From assembly GCA_010093515.1 (NCBI GenBank), contig MU001695.1, positions 146,687-210,686 of the forward strand: a DNA stretch of 64,000 nt, given 5' to 3'. Of this stretch, positions 21,368 through 31,698 are shown piece by piece; within the stretch, counting starts at the first letter, position 1; every line of letters starts with the position of its first letter. The notes under the pieces are model-generated. The model saw only the letters and a list, made by a program, of their open reading frames with translations, did no database searches and was not told the origin of the DNA. Position numbers and translations under genes: made by a program. The DNA is from Lineolata rhizophorae (taxonomy: Eukaryota; Ascomycota; Dothideomycetes; Lineolatales; Lineolataceae).

Positions 21368-24300
21368 CTACATATCATCGGAGTCGTAATCGTCGTCCAA
21401 CAACGCCGGGTACCTCCTCGATCTCAAATCCTGCTCCAGCCCTCCCTCCGACTCCGGATCCACGTAGCCGCGACCGCCCATCACCGCGAGGAGCACCGGT
21501 AGCAGCACGAGGCTGTGCACCGCCGCCCAGCACACCAGCGCCACCCACACCCGGAAATAATACACCTCGAAGATCTTGCTGCGCGTGAACGCGAGCACGC
21601 ACACGCCGAGCGCCTTGGTGATCAGGATGCCGCTCACCACGCTGCCGCCTACGTTCACCAGCGCCGCCCACGCCCGCGCCTCGCGCTCGCCGCGTCGCGA
21701 TGACCTCGCCATGGCGACGCCAAGGACGCCCAGCCCGGCGCCCACGCCCGCGCCCGCGTGCCCGTGCCCGCCAGCCCCGATGCCCGCGTTGCGTGTGTCG
21801 AAGGTCGGCTGCGAGAGGCGGGCGCGCGGCGCGCGCTCCAGGACCCGCGCCGACGGGAACGAGAAGGCACGCGCCACGTGGGCGCAGAACTCGACGGCGA
21901 TGCCGAGGCTGATGACGAGGTTGACGAGCGACACGGCGTTGAGGGAGACGTGGGCGAGGGCCATGGTGCCGGCGACGGCCACGAGCGTGCAGGCTACGGT
22001 AATGGTGACGGCGATGGCGGTGCGGACGGAGCCTAGGAGGAATGTTGAAACCACGAGGACCATGGCAAGGCCACTGCCAAGTAGCGTGAAGGCGAGCCGC
22101 ACGATGGTTGTGTATTGGTCGAAGAAAATGTAGAATTTGGAGTAGGGAAAGACGGTTGACGAGGTCGAGTCGCTGATGTCGGACGCGATACGCCGCGCGG
22201 AAGCATACGCGCTTATGAAATCATCCTGCGAACGCAACGGTGTGTGCGCAGTGCGGAAGTGAGAGGTGAGGACCGCGGTATTGTTGTCGTCGGTGACGAC
22301 GGCAGTTGAGTACGGTGCTTTGCCGCCAAGCGGGCAAAGTTCATCGGTAGGGGCTTCGAGCCAGCGCGCCAGGTAGGTCATGAACTCGCCATCTTCGGGC
22401 ATTCCGGAAAGCGTGATATTCCAAGGAGGATCGCGGTCCGCGAAGCAGGGGGTAGAGGATGGCGACTCACGCTCACCGTCGACACAGCATTGTTCAAAGT
22501 TGGGGTTCAGCCACATGAAATAATCATCGACCCAGCTCGCTGTTGCGTCTGCGATATAGCTGACTTCCGGCCGTTTACGCTCTTGCTCGAGGATGTTGGC
22601 GAGGCTGAACTCTTCGCAAGTGCTAAAACGGCCACAGAGAGCTTGCTGGCCAAGCCGCTCGGTGACGTCGATATCCTTGGCGATAAAATAGACCGGCGGC
22701 CCAGCGCCGAAGTAATCGTACAAATCGTTGAAAAAATCGATGAGGTAGCTGTCGGACGGGATAGCAATGCGCTGGTCAAGCCCGAGCTCGACTTTCGGGA
22801 GAAGTGCCAGACCAGCAGTAAGTATGCCCAGGAAGACAGTGATGATGGCAAACTTTGCCCTGTTGCCCAAGATCGCGGGAGCATAAACTTTCCTGATGAA
22901 TCGCTGCAGAGAGCCCTCTTCTTCAAGCCCATAACCAAGTCCAGGACCACCACTACCGTTGGCAGCCGCAAAAGAGTCCGCTTCTGCCCTGCGCACGCGA
23001 ATGCAAGGGAAGCAATCTGCTCTGTAGGCCTCGACGCGCCGCTGGTTAAGCGCCAATACTGAGATGAACATAGTCACCTGCAAGATGGCGTTGATAAGCA
23101 CTGCACCTGCGGCATAAGCTGCAAAGTTGCGCACCGCAGGCATGCCAACAGCGGCACCCAGAGCAAACGCGACAGTCTCCGTGGTAGCACTGAAGAGGAT
23201 GCTCGGTCCCATACGACCCAGCGCGCGTGCAACCCTGTCCTCAACACCTTCGTCTGGGTGGCTGAGATTTGCACGCTCAAACTCATGGGTAAGAATAAAG
23301 ATGTTATCAACGCCAATAGCAAGGACTAAGAAGGGGATGACTTCCGCGATGATAAGCGTAACCTTGACACCGGCTGCTGAAAATAACCCGACGGATGCTG
23401 CAACGCTCATGAGGACGATGAGGATACCTACTACTCCCAACGAAAATTTGGACTGGACAAGTGCGGTGGCTGGATGAGAAAGGATGGAACGAGCTGAAAG
23501 AGTAGTGCTCCCCAGCGCAAGCGAAGCATACAGAAACATAACGATGTAGCTAATGACAACGATCTTGGCATCCGTGTTGGTTGACTTGTTGAGTTCCTGT
23601 TCGAGTGATATCTCGGTGTTGAACGAAAGCCGGAGACCATGCTTCTTTGCTTCCCACTGAATATCTGTCATCAAACGAGTCAGGCTCTCCTCCCACTCTT
23701 CCGCACGTTCGAGTTCTCTCGTGCCCTCTGCGTGATTTTCAACAACCCAGGTGACGATAAGCGCGTTCGCGTCAAGCACGTTACCTCCTTCCTGCCAACC
23801 GCCCAGAACCATTTTTGGATCAAGGGGCAAGCCAAAATCGGGTATACAGCCTTCGCCTGCCGGATTTTCTGCACAGTCCTTGAGTTGCTCTCGCCACTTG
23901 TTGGGATCGACACCAGCAAATCCTCCACCGTAATAGGCCGAGATGGACTGGACGACGCAGGCATCGCCAGTGGGTTTATAGCAGACGTCCTGCAACCTCG
24001 TGGTGCCGTTATGCCCAAGCATCCGTCGCACTCTGTCCTCGACATCAAACCACCAAGCCAACGTCTCGTAGCTGAGCACCGGGCCGGGCTTCGAACCGGT
24101 GTCATTAACCAAGAAAGCCTGCTCCGCGCGGTAGAACGGTCCAAAATTCTCGTCGAAGAATGCCTTCTCTTGCGCAGCATCGGAGTTCGGAGCGACCCAG
24201 AGTCTAACTGGATCGCGCTCAACTTCGAAACGGAGCCAACCCAAGGACAGGAGAACAACAACAACAATTGAAACTGAAATGGTGACCGCCGGAAATGTGG

Positions 24301-25390
24301 CGCAAATCCGGCCCAAGCGATTGAAGGCAGCGTCCACAACTGTGTTCGGAGGATAGTGCCTCTGCGGGGTATCAAGTAAACCAGCGCCATGAACAATATC
24401 GCCTTCGTCTTCATCGTCGGAAGGGTCGACATCCTGCAAGAGACGAAGCCGCTCGTTCTTGTGCTTCGCGTGGGTCTGGTACGCCACATGCCCGGAGACT
24501 GCTAGGACCAGCAGAAGAATAAATACCGAGTATATGAGGATCACTGAGAACGAGAGGCACGGGAGAACTCCTACGTAGCACGACTTGGCCTCGGTGACTT
24601 CATGGAGCTCAGGGCACGAGCCCGGGCAGTCAACGCATGCGCAACGGTAGGCCGGATCGGGATCGTCGCAAGCCTTTGCTTTGTAGCCCAGCGGCTCCAT
24701 CCCCGGAAATTCGGTCCTATTCGGTCGCGGGAAATCCATCTGGAAGGGGCTTCCTAGAAACTTCTTGTCACCCAAGAATTTGAGGAACTCAGTGTAGGTC
24801 TTGGCGCTGCCTCCGATGAGGTCCATCGCACGCCCGTTCGTCGCACCAAATTTGACGTCCTTGCAACTATCGTAGAACCCTTCGCCATAAGCATCCGAAA
24901 CCAGGTGGTCGAGTTCTGTCACGAGAAGCTTCCCGCTCTTCTCCTTCGTGTTCGTCACGTTGACGAACAAGCTCTGGTCCGGCGAGCAAGTGAAGGAGCA
25001 GAAGAGGTTGAAGAAATTCTCCTTGCAGGCCGGACACGCGGCGATCATGGGATCCGCGCGCTTGAGGTTCGATTCCAGCGCGTCCAGCTGCTCGTCTACG
25101 CAACATACGGCGCCGTCCGCCCACCGCTCCCCGCATAGTCCTAGTAGCCGCTCTCGCGTCGCCGCCGAGGGCTGCTCCGCTAGCCCATTGTCCGGACACG
25201 GCAGCTGCGGCCCGAAGAAGCTCTCGGAGCCGCAGTGGCCGCGGATCGCGCAACGCCCGGCCTTGTGAATCTCGGTCAGGCCGCTGTCAGCGGCCGCGGC
25301 TGCCGGGGCTTCCCGGGCCCAGCTCGACGAGACGAGCGCGGGCACCAGCAACGGCGCGAGGCGCCACGGCGCTATCACGCCGACCCTCAT
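21368..25390 (-). CDS. NCR1: NPC1/Ncr1-type sterol transporter of the vacuole
   Basis: A single open frame, without introns, of 1340 residues from the ATG at 25390. The frame is open further upstream, but the signal peptide follows this Met (MRVGVIAPWRLAPLLVPALV). The N-terminal luminal domain (about residues 30-270) has the Cys-rich NPC1 pattern, including GRCAIRGHCG, CPACKENFFNLFCSFTCSPD and CRNPF-like segments; next a helix, a middle luminal domain, a sterol-sensing domain (about 605-770, with FLVLAIGVDNIFILTHEFER), a second luminal domain and a final Patched-type helix group (ISLGIAVEFCAHVARAFSFP). NPC1 proteins take sterol from the luminal NPC2 partner and move it into the limiting membrane of lysosome or vacuole. 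It is somewhat longer than yeast Ncr1 (1170), through loops such as the Gly/Ala-rich insertion near the last helices. The C-terminus is acidic (DDDYDSDDM). Confidence 0.95.
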   Translation of the reverse strand: MRVGVIAPWRLAPLLVPALVSSSWAREAPAAAAADSGLTEIHKAGRCAIRGHCGSESFFGPQLPCPDNGLAEQPSAATRERLLGLCGERWADGAVCCVDEQLDALESNLKRADPMIAACPACKENFFNLFCSFTCSPDQSLFVNVTNTKEKSGKLLVTELDHLVSDAYGEGFYDSCKDVKFGATNGRAMDLIGGSAKTYTEFLKFLGDKKFLGSPFQMDFPRPNRTEFPGMEPLGYKAKACDDPDPAYRCACVDCPGSCPELHEVTEAKSCYVGVLPCLSFSVILIYSVFILLLVLAVSGHVAYQTHAKHKNERLRLLQDVDPSDDEDEGDIVHGAGLLDTPQRHYPPNTVVDAAFNRLGRICATFPAVTISVSIVVVVLLSLGWLRFEVERDPVRLWVAPNSDAAQEKAFFDENFGPFYRAEQAFLVNDTGSKPGPVLSYETLAWWFDVEDRVRRMLGHNGTTRLQDVCYKPTGDACVVQSISAYYGGGFAGVDPNKWREQLKDCAENPAGEGCIPDFGLPLDPKMVLGGWQEGGNVLDANALIVTWVVENHAEGTRELERAEEWEESLTRLMTDIQWEAKKHGLRLSFNTEISLEQELNKSTNTDAKIVVISYIVMFLYASLALGSTTLSARSILSHPATALVQSKFSLGVVGILIVLMSVAASVGLFSAAGVKVTLIIAEVIPFLVLAIGVDNIFILTHEFERANLSHPDEGVEDRVARALGRMGPSILFSATTETVAFALGAAVGMPAVRNFAAYAAGAVLINAILQVTMFISVLALNQRRVEAYRADCFPCIRVRRAEADSFAAANGSGGPGLGYGLEEEGSLQRFIRKVYAPAILGNRAKFAIITVFLGILTAGLALLPKVELGLDQRIAIPSDSYLIDFFNDLYDYFGAGPPVYFIAKDIDVTERLGQQALCGRFSTCEEFSLANILEQERKRPEVSYIADATASWVDDYFMWLNPNFEQCCVDGERESPSSTPCFADRDPPWNITLSGMPEDGEFMTYLARWLEAPTDELCPLGGKAPYSTAVVTDDNNTAVLTSHFRTAHTPLRSQDDFISAYASARRIASDISDSTSSTVFPYSKFYIFFDQYTTIVRLAFTLLGSGLAMVLVVSTFLLGSVRTAIAVTITVACTLVAVAGTMALAHVSLNAVSLVNLVISLGIAVEFCAHVARAFSFPSARVLERAPRARLSQPTFDTRNAGIGAGGHGHAGAGVGAGLGVLGVAMARSSRRGEREARAWAALVNVGGSVVSGILITKALGVCVLAFTRSKIFEVYYFRVWVALVCWAAVHSLVLLPVLLAVMGGRGYVDPESEGGLEQDLRSRRYPALLDDDYDSDDM

Positions 25391-26648
25391 GGGCGCTGTT
25401 GATGAAAGCCGGTGGTCGGCCGGCCACTCGGAGGTGTTTCCGGCGGGATGCTGCGGTGGTAGAGCGGTCGACGCGGGGATGGAGGCACCGAGGGTCGAGG
25501 TGGCGCCGTGCGGAGAAAGGGGGTTGGAAGGAGTGGTATTCGATAGAAAGGCGCTCGGGGGCTCGTAGAGTAAGCAGGCCGGCTTGCAGCCGTGGCCTCG
25601 TGATGGAAACACTCGGGGCAGGGACGCGGTGTTTTGCTCGTTGGAAGAGAAGGCGACGGGAAGTTGCGGCGCGCGACGGCGATCCAAGTCTCCGACGGCG
25701 CGGACCTGCAGTCAGCCCTGCGCAGCCCGAGCCAATGACAGCCCTCCACGCTACTCCGCCGTCGCGTTTGTACTGTTTGCACATCAATAGGCCAAGGGGG
25801 GGTGTTCCCCCGAACGCGCTCGGTCTTGGCAGTCTCGTTCAGGCGAGGTGGGGCGGCACGCGCCGACCACCACTTTGCAGTAAAAGCAAAGTGCGCGGCT
25901 CTGCAATGTTGGAAGCTGGGGTCACGCATTCATCGTCAAGGCAACGCGGCAAACGGAATGTGGGAGGGAATGGTCACGCTAATACCTATGTACTTAGGTA
26001 CTTAGAAAGGTATCACACCCAATACTTGAAAGGAATCATCCCCAGAAGCTCGTGCGGCACCCCAGATGGATCTAACTCGCCACTTCCGCCCCGCAATTGC
26101 CCTGTTTGCCCCCTCACGCCCGCGACGACAGGGCCGAGAGGCAGCAAATGGAACACGATAAACGGAAAAGGGTGGGAAGGAAAGCACTAGCCTAGCACTC
26201 TGTGCCTGGCGTCGGGACGCGACGCAAGCCGGGGCGGGAAGCCTGAGAGAAGACAAGAACATGAAGGGAAAGAACATCGGTCTGAGCAAGCGCCTGCCGA
26301 GAGTGAAGGAATTTTTGAAGTCTGATTAAACCGTGCCATTGAACCTTGCTGCTCTCATACCTAGCTTGCTGCTTGAGTCTAGCCTTAGTAGCCCTCCCAC
26401 TGTGCTTCTTCCCACCATCCTCCTCAGCCAGCTGCTTGGCAACCATTGGAAAGAATAACACTGACTCTAAGAGATGTCGGTATTGGTAGCCCACGAAGTG
26501 CACGCCATCCCCCTTAGCAACAACTCCAGAAGGCAACAAACGCAAGAATTAAGGGCGGACGACAAGCCTCCACGCCCATTAGCACCAAAAGCCCGTCATC
26601 CGCCCAATTAGCCGCTTGCCACTTCCACTACGGCCGAGCCATTCGCGA
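25391..26648. other. Intergenic: NPC1 promoter and 3' UTR of the DUF2433 gene
   Basis: The part next to NPC1 is GC-rich. A TACTTAGGTACTTAG direct repeat lies at about 25989-26004. No further gene seen; open frames here are short and carry no motif. Confidence 0.55.
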
Positions 26649-28979
26649 TTACTCGCCGCCAGCCGGTGCCGGTGACGTGGCAGCGCTCTCGCCCTGCCTC
26701 CCACCACCAAATCCACCGCCGCGTCCCCTACCACGGCCTCGCTCACCACCACGTCCCCTACCACGGCCAAAGCCGCCACGGCCACCGCCGCGACCGGTCT
26801 CAGAATCGCTCGCGCCGCCACTGCGATAACCGCCGCCTTGCGGTCCACCCCTTTGGCTTGCCTGCCAAGTGCCAGCTCCACCCCTATAAGTCGAGGGCGG
26901 GTTGTACACCTTGACACTCGGCCGGTCGCTCTTTCCGGTCCGATAGTCGCTGTTGACGTGCGAAAGGACGCTCTGCACTTCGTCGCTGGACGAGAAGTGC
27001 ACAACGCAATAATTGCGGATGCGTTCAATGCGTTGCACCTTTGCGCGGTCATCCTCGGCGAGACAGTTTTTAGCTTCGGCCTCGTCCTTAACGTTACCAA
27101 CAAAGAGCGCTGCAATAGGATCCTTCTTTGGCTGCTGCTGCGCGGTAGGTTGCTGCTGTTGCTGTTCAGGTTTGAGAGCAGGGGATTCGGCAGGCTTCGC
27201 TTCCCCGCCGGCTGTTCCATTCGGTTTAGCCTCGCTCGGCTTGTCGGTGGCGGCGGCGGCGGGAGCGGCGGGTTGAGGCGTAGCCGGCTTAGCCAGATCC
27301 TTGGGGTCCGGCGACGTGCCGGCGCGAGCAGGGTGCATAGGGGCCTTCATCTGGCTGCTAGCTGGAGGAGTAGCAGTAGATGGTCCCGGCTGAGACCTAG
27401 GCTGGGCTGGAGAGGGTGCATTAGGAGTGCGGCTAGTCGCTGGCGCCTGGGGAGGACCAGTGGCAGCTGGAGCAGAGGGAGGCTGCGATGTAGCAGGAGA
27501 TTGCGCGCCCTGCTGGTTCTGCTGGCCGTGTGGTCCCTTGCCACCACGATGGGAAAAGTTGAAACCTTGGGCACGCATCTCGGTTCCGATACGGCCATTG
27601 TCAATCTCAAGGACAAGAAAGCCGAAGGCAGCATCCGCAAGGTTAAAGTTCCACATGTTCTTGAAGGCACTCTCGTCAACTTGGCCGGCTGCTGTCCCAG
27701 CAACATGGCCTCCGAACGGGTTTCCTCCATTCGCCACAGTCGGCATCTTATCCACCAGATCAAGCGCATACCGGAGGAGCCTTTGCTGAGCCTCATTATC
27801 CGCAACCGCTGGTTCGACCTCTCCCTTGACCGTATCCCAAACGTCATAGAAAGAAGCCTTGGAGGCGGCAAGCTTTCCACGGTAATGATCGAGCGTTGGA
27901 TTAACGCTAAACTCGTTGTAAGAGCTACCGTACCTGAAGTGTAGGCCGGCTGATACGGAAAAATCTGCCTTCAGCGTAACCGACAACTGGTTGAGAAGAC
28001 CCTCACGAGCTGGGGACGCGTGAGTGACGAAAACACGCGTTTCTGTAGGGTCGTAGACGCGATTCGCCGTGTCGATGAGCTCTCCCATCTGCAAGAGGGT
28101 CGTCCACATCGTTCCTTGGCCACCAGCAATCGTAGTCCTACCCTCGCCATTATCGAAAAGCTTGTGCATAACCACTGCGCCGCCGAGACCCAACATACGC
28201 AACCTCACACCACCAATATCCAGGAGACGCGAGTGCGCCTCATCGATGATGTGGAGGTTGTCGATCTTGTATTCGCCGGACCGCAGCTTTTCCAGTACCT
28301 GGACATCCTCGCAAGCTCCCCACACGGTGTAAACTGGAACGTTGAGGGAATAGGTCTTGTTCAAAAAGAGAGGAAGCTCTGAAAGAGGAAGGTGTTCGCG
28401 GATGAAGCGGTCCTTCACTGGGTTCTGCGGGGGAGTGGCAGCAATGGACCTCTTCTGCTGCTCATTGAGCAACGGCGAATACTGTGCAACGTGCTTGAGA
28501 GTCCTAAAAGAAAGCAAGAAAGCTGCGGTTAGCGCACATTCTCCCGAAAACCAATAGATAAAACAACAGCTAACGAACTTCTCTGCAATTCGCTCTATAG
28601 ACCGGTCATCGTAGAAACCAAAGTCACCGGTGTGAATGATGTAGTTCGCGTTGGTCTTGGTGGCAAGCTCGTTCAGAGAGCGAAGATTTCCTGGCGGTGC
28701 AAACATTAGCTGAAGCTCCGACAACCAGGGACGCCGCCCACAAGTCTATAAATCTGGGTCTGAGGACTTACCCCGAACATCGGCAACGCACAACACGCGC
28801 ACGCTACCCTGCTGGATTATCCGCCCTTGGTTCGGGAGGAGCGGCACAGCGCCTGGAGCGGGACCAGAAGGCACACCAGGGCCGCCGTTCGGAAGGTGGT
28901 TGGAGGGGATGTACGGGCGCGGCTGGGCCGGAGATTGCTGTGAAGAGTTAAAAAACGGGTGCTTGAAGAAGACGGACAT
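26649..28979 (-). CDS. DUF2433-type metallophosphatase-like protein with RRM-like and RGG parts
   Basis: Three exons, 28979-28772, 28690-28579 and 28503-26649 (introns 81 and 75 nt), give 724 residues. The N-terminal third resembles calcineurin-like phosphoesterases: VLCVADVRGNLRSLNELATK followed by NANYIIHTGDFGFYDD, where D-x-R/H-G and GDFG match metal-binding motifs, but the usual H after D is absent (ADVRG, not GDxHG), so activity is doubtful. This layout is the fungal DUF2433 family. A Pro/Ala/Gln-rich region (about 430-560) follows, then an RRM-like fold with FVGNVKDEAEAKNCLAEDDR and NYCVVHFSSSDEVQSVLSHV (about 570-640), and an RGG/GRGRGG tail (about 655-715). RNA-binding and mRNA-related function is inferred; no enzyme activity can be assigned. 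Intron 2 uses the donor GTTCGT; a GTTAGC four bases later breaks the frame. Confidence 0.85.
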
Positions 28980-31698
28980 GCTCGGCTCTCGAGTGCTGCG
29001 GCAGCGCATCGAGCGTAGTGGTAGGAGTTTTTCATACCGAAGCCATGAATCCGAAAAGGCCGTTTGCTCGGGCGGCGAGGAAGAGATGCGCGGCGGAATC
29101 ACCGAAACGCTGCAGTTACCAGACAGCAAGCAACGTGGGCAAACAGAGCCACGCGGATGCCTGCGTGGCGGGGACGAGATTGAATGGAGCGGAGAGAGAA
29201 GGGGGGTTCACCGCGGGCGCAGACGGGGCGGTGTGGTAGATGCTTGGATGGGGAGGTTGATGGGCGAGAGCAGAAGCGTCGCGGACGTTCGAATCTGCTT
29301 TTTGCGCCAGGAGGAAGCTGCCGGGGAAGGAGGCCTTAGCGAGGCCGCCTCCGCACTAGCGCATACCTAGAAGTCACTGCAGCCGCACGCCTACCTACGC
29401 CTACCGTCCTCCTGCCCCGTTTTCGCTCCGAACTTCCCTTTTTCTTGGCCTCCCGGAGCTCCTCCAAATCACGCCTCTCCACTAGCTGATGCATGCTGTT
29501 GAGCAGTCTGATGCGCGTCTGGTAGCTCTAGTCATGCATATGTTCTCCAAAAGCAGACAGCAAGAGGGTGTCTTCTTTTGCACGCGCCATCTGCAGAGGC
29601 CAGTTCAGCAACCAGCCAGCACCCGCGTTATCGACAGGTTCAAACGCGTATACCGTGCGGTGATGATTTGCAGTGGGCATTCGTGCTTCTCTAAAACTAG
29701 TGAGGTCTTGCCAGAAGTCATCATGAATAATAGATTTAAGTTCGCTATTGGTTAGTCCGTATGTTCAGCCGTGCTGCGTACCCTTCTTCCCGCTGCATAT
29801 TCTTATCTATGCTATGTTCGCCTCCCTATTTATAGGCTCTTCCCTGTGCTGCATGCTTTTCTCTCTGCTATATACTCCTAACTGCGCTGCTTTCCCTTCT
29901 TAGGTGCTGTTCTATGCTGCTATGCCTCGGTCTCGTGCTTTTGTAGACCCGAATCTAAAAGTCCAGTGAACCTAGAAATTCCTAAATACTTCGAGTCCAC
30001 CAAATCATGCCTAAGGGAACGTGTCGAGAAGCGCCCCACCCAGATTCCTGTGCCCAACTAAAGTGAACACCATGTCGTTAAACTGAGGACATCAAGCTTT
30101 GCTACGCTAGGAAGCACGATACGTATATCGCGCCTTCGTGTTAGTGGGGGCCATTAGAATATACGTAGAAGGCTACGTACGAGAAACTTGAGAAGGATAT
30201 GAAGCAATTTGGCTAGACGCCATCCCTTGCTTGCTACAGGGTGCGACGACCGAACTAGTGAACTCGGAGTCAAATATATCTGCATATATGATCTCTATAT
30301 CATTCAACACTACAAGCAAGGTCAGTGGCCAGCCAACCTATATTGAAATTTGCCACCTACAGTTATCAGATTGGAAAATTCAGTCGACAACAATGGGTCA
30401 ATACTACAAAAACACGCCCATTACACTTCCTGCGGCATCTTCGGATTAGGTAATAATGCTGTTCTTAAAGGATCGAGAAGGACCAGAGGAGACGCCAACT
30501 CCTCTTAGCAAAACATCTCATGCAAATAGGTTCCAGAATTCTGGTGGGGAGGCATGAACGATCTTAGCATGAAGAGTTCCGAATTCTATCGTCGTCGCCA
30601 TAGGTAAACTGGAGAGCTGTCATTGTCCACTAAAGCCTGGACGTGGCTGGGGGATGCTCTCTCCACCCACGTCATTCATCACACTAAAAAAAATGTTTTC
30701 ACTTGGTAATTCAAAAACGGCGTGAGCTTGCGTGCTTCGGTTGGCCTTGCATGCTGTTTCGTCGCTTGCCAAGACCATATGGAGTACTACTGGAGGGCGA
30801 TACATATCCACTTTCTCGTGGGCATGCATCGCCGGTAAGATTTGGTGTGACATTATTTTCAACTAATTTGAGAATGCAACGTATCGCAATCGCAATTGGA
30901 GAAGTGGCTGGAGAATCGTTGTGCGCGAATCCGTTTGGCGATGTAGAAGATGCTTCCATCGCACACGTAGGACCGACGTTCGCGGCAATGTTAGAGTGTA
31001 GTCATACTCACTAGCCACACCTTTACAAATCTACAGGGCAAAGGAGGCTTCAAATCTTCTAGCCTTCACTTCAACACGGCACTCGTGGATACAGACATCA
31101 TCTGATTTGATCAGTATCAGGAAGGCTGCGGCCATAAGAAGCCTTTTCAGGCGTCGCAAGTGCGTGCTTTGCATCTGTTATTGCGGAGTTTGACAAAGAC
31201 AGACCCGCTTCAACCCTTTTTCGATCCTTCTGGGATTCGCGTGCAGGGAGCCTTTTCAAGCGTGGAATACTCGCTGGTTGGCACGCCAAAGTCAGATACC
31301 TGATCGAGATTCAGAGATGCACGAGCAGAAATACAGGCGTGAATCACGGGTAGAGCTATTCGCTTGGAGATGTCTGCCGCTCATGCACCAACCACATCGA
31401 CGCGCTAAGTCTCAAGCGGTATGGGCGGAGCCTCTAGAGACGGTCTTACGAAGCACGTTCCCGCCCCGCAGGGCCGCGTCGCTATCGGCCGGCCGTCTTT
31501 CCGCGGTGCTTTCGTCGCCTTCCACACTCCCTCTCAGCTTCAATCCGCTTCGCAGAGCTCCATACCGCGCTCTCCCGCAATGTTATTCGCACCCAGATAA
31601 GCCGGGCGCTCAATCGCCGCCAAACCCGCCCGCGAACGCACCACCGCAGCCTTTCTCCACCTCACCCCATTTCACGCCTCCGCAGCAGGCTGCCAGCA
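28980..31698. other. Intergenic, divergent genes
   Basis: Next to 28980 is the promoter of the DUF2433 gene, and 31260-31698 is the GC/CT-rich leader of the Ser-rich gene. Between about 29760 and 29940 the sequence is a loose repeat of GCTGC and CTAT words with no exact period. The stretch 29990-31250 is AT-richer without coding signal. Confidence 0.55.

Noticed and set aside
25391-25687. 99-residue N-terminal extension of NPC1
   Set aside because: It would bury the clear signal peptide that starts at 25390; sequence is Pro/Ser/Arg-rich like a leader.
29760-29940. Apparent CRISPR-like or tandem repeat of GCTGC/CTAT words
   Set aside because: No fixed repeat length or spacer pattern; only a skewed word composition, and CRISPR arrays are not expected in a fungus.
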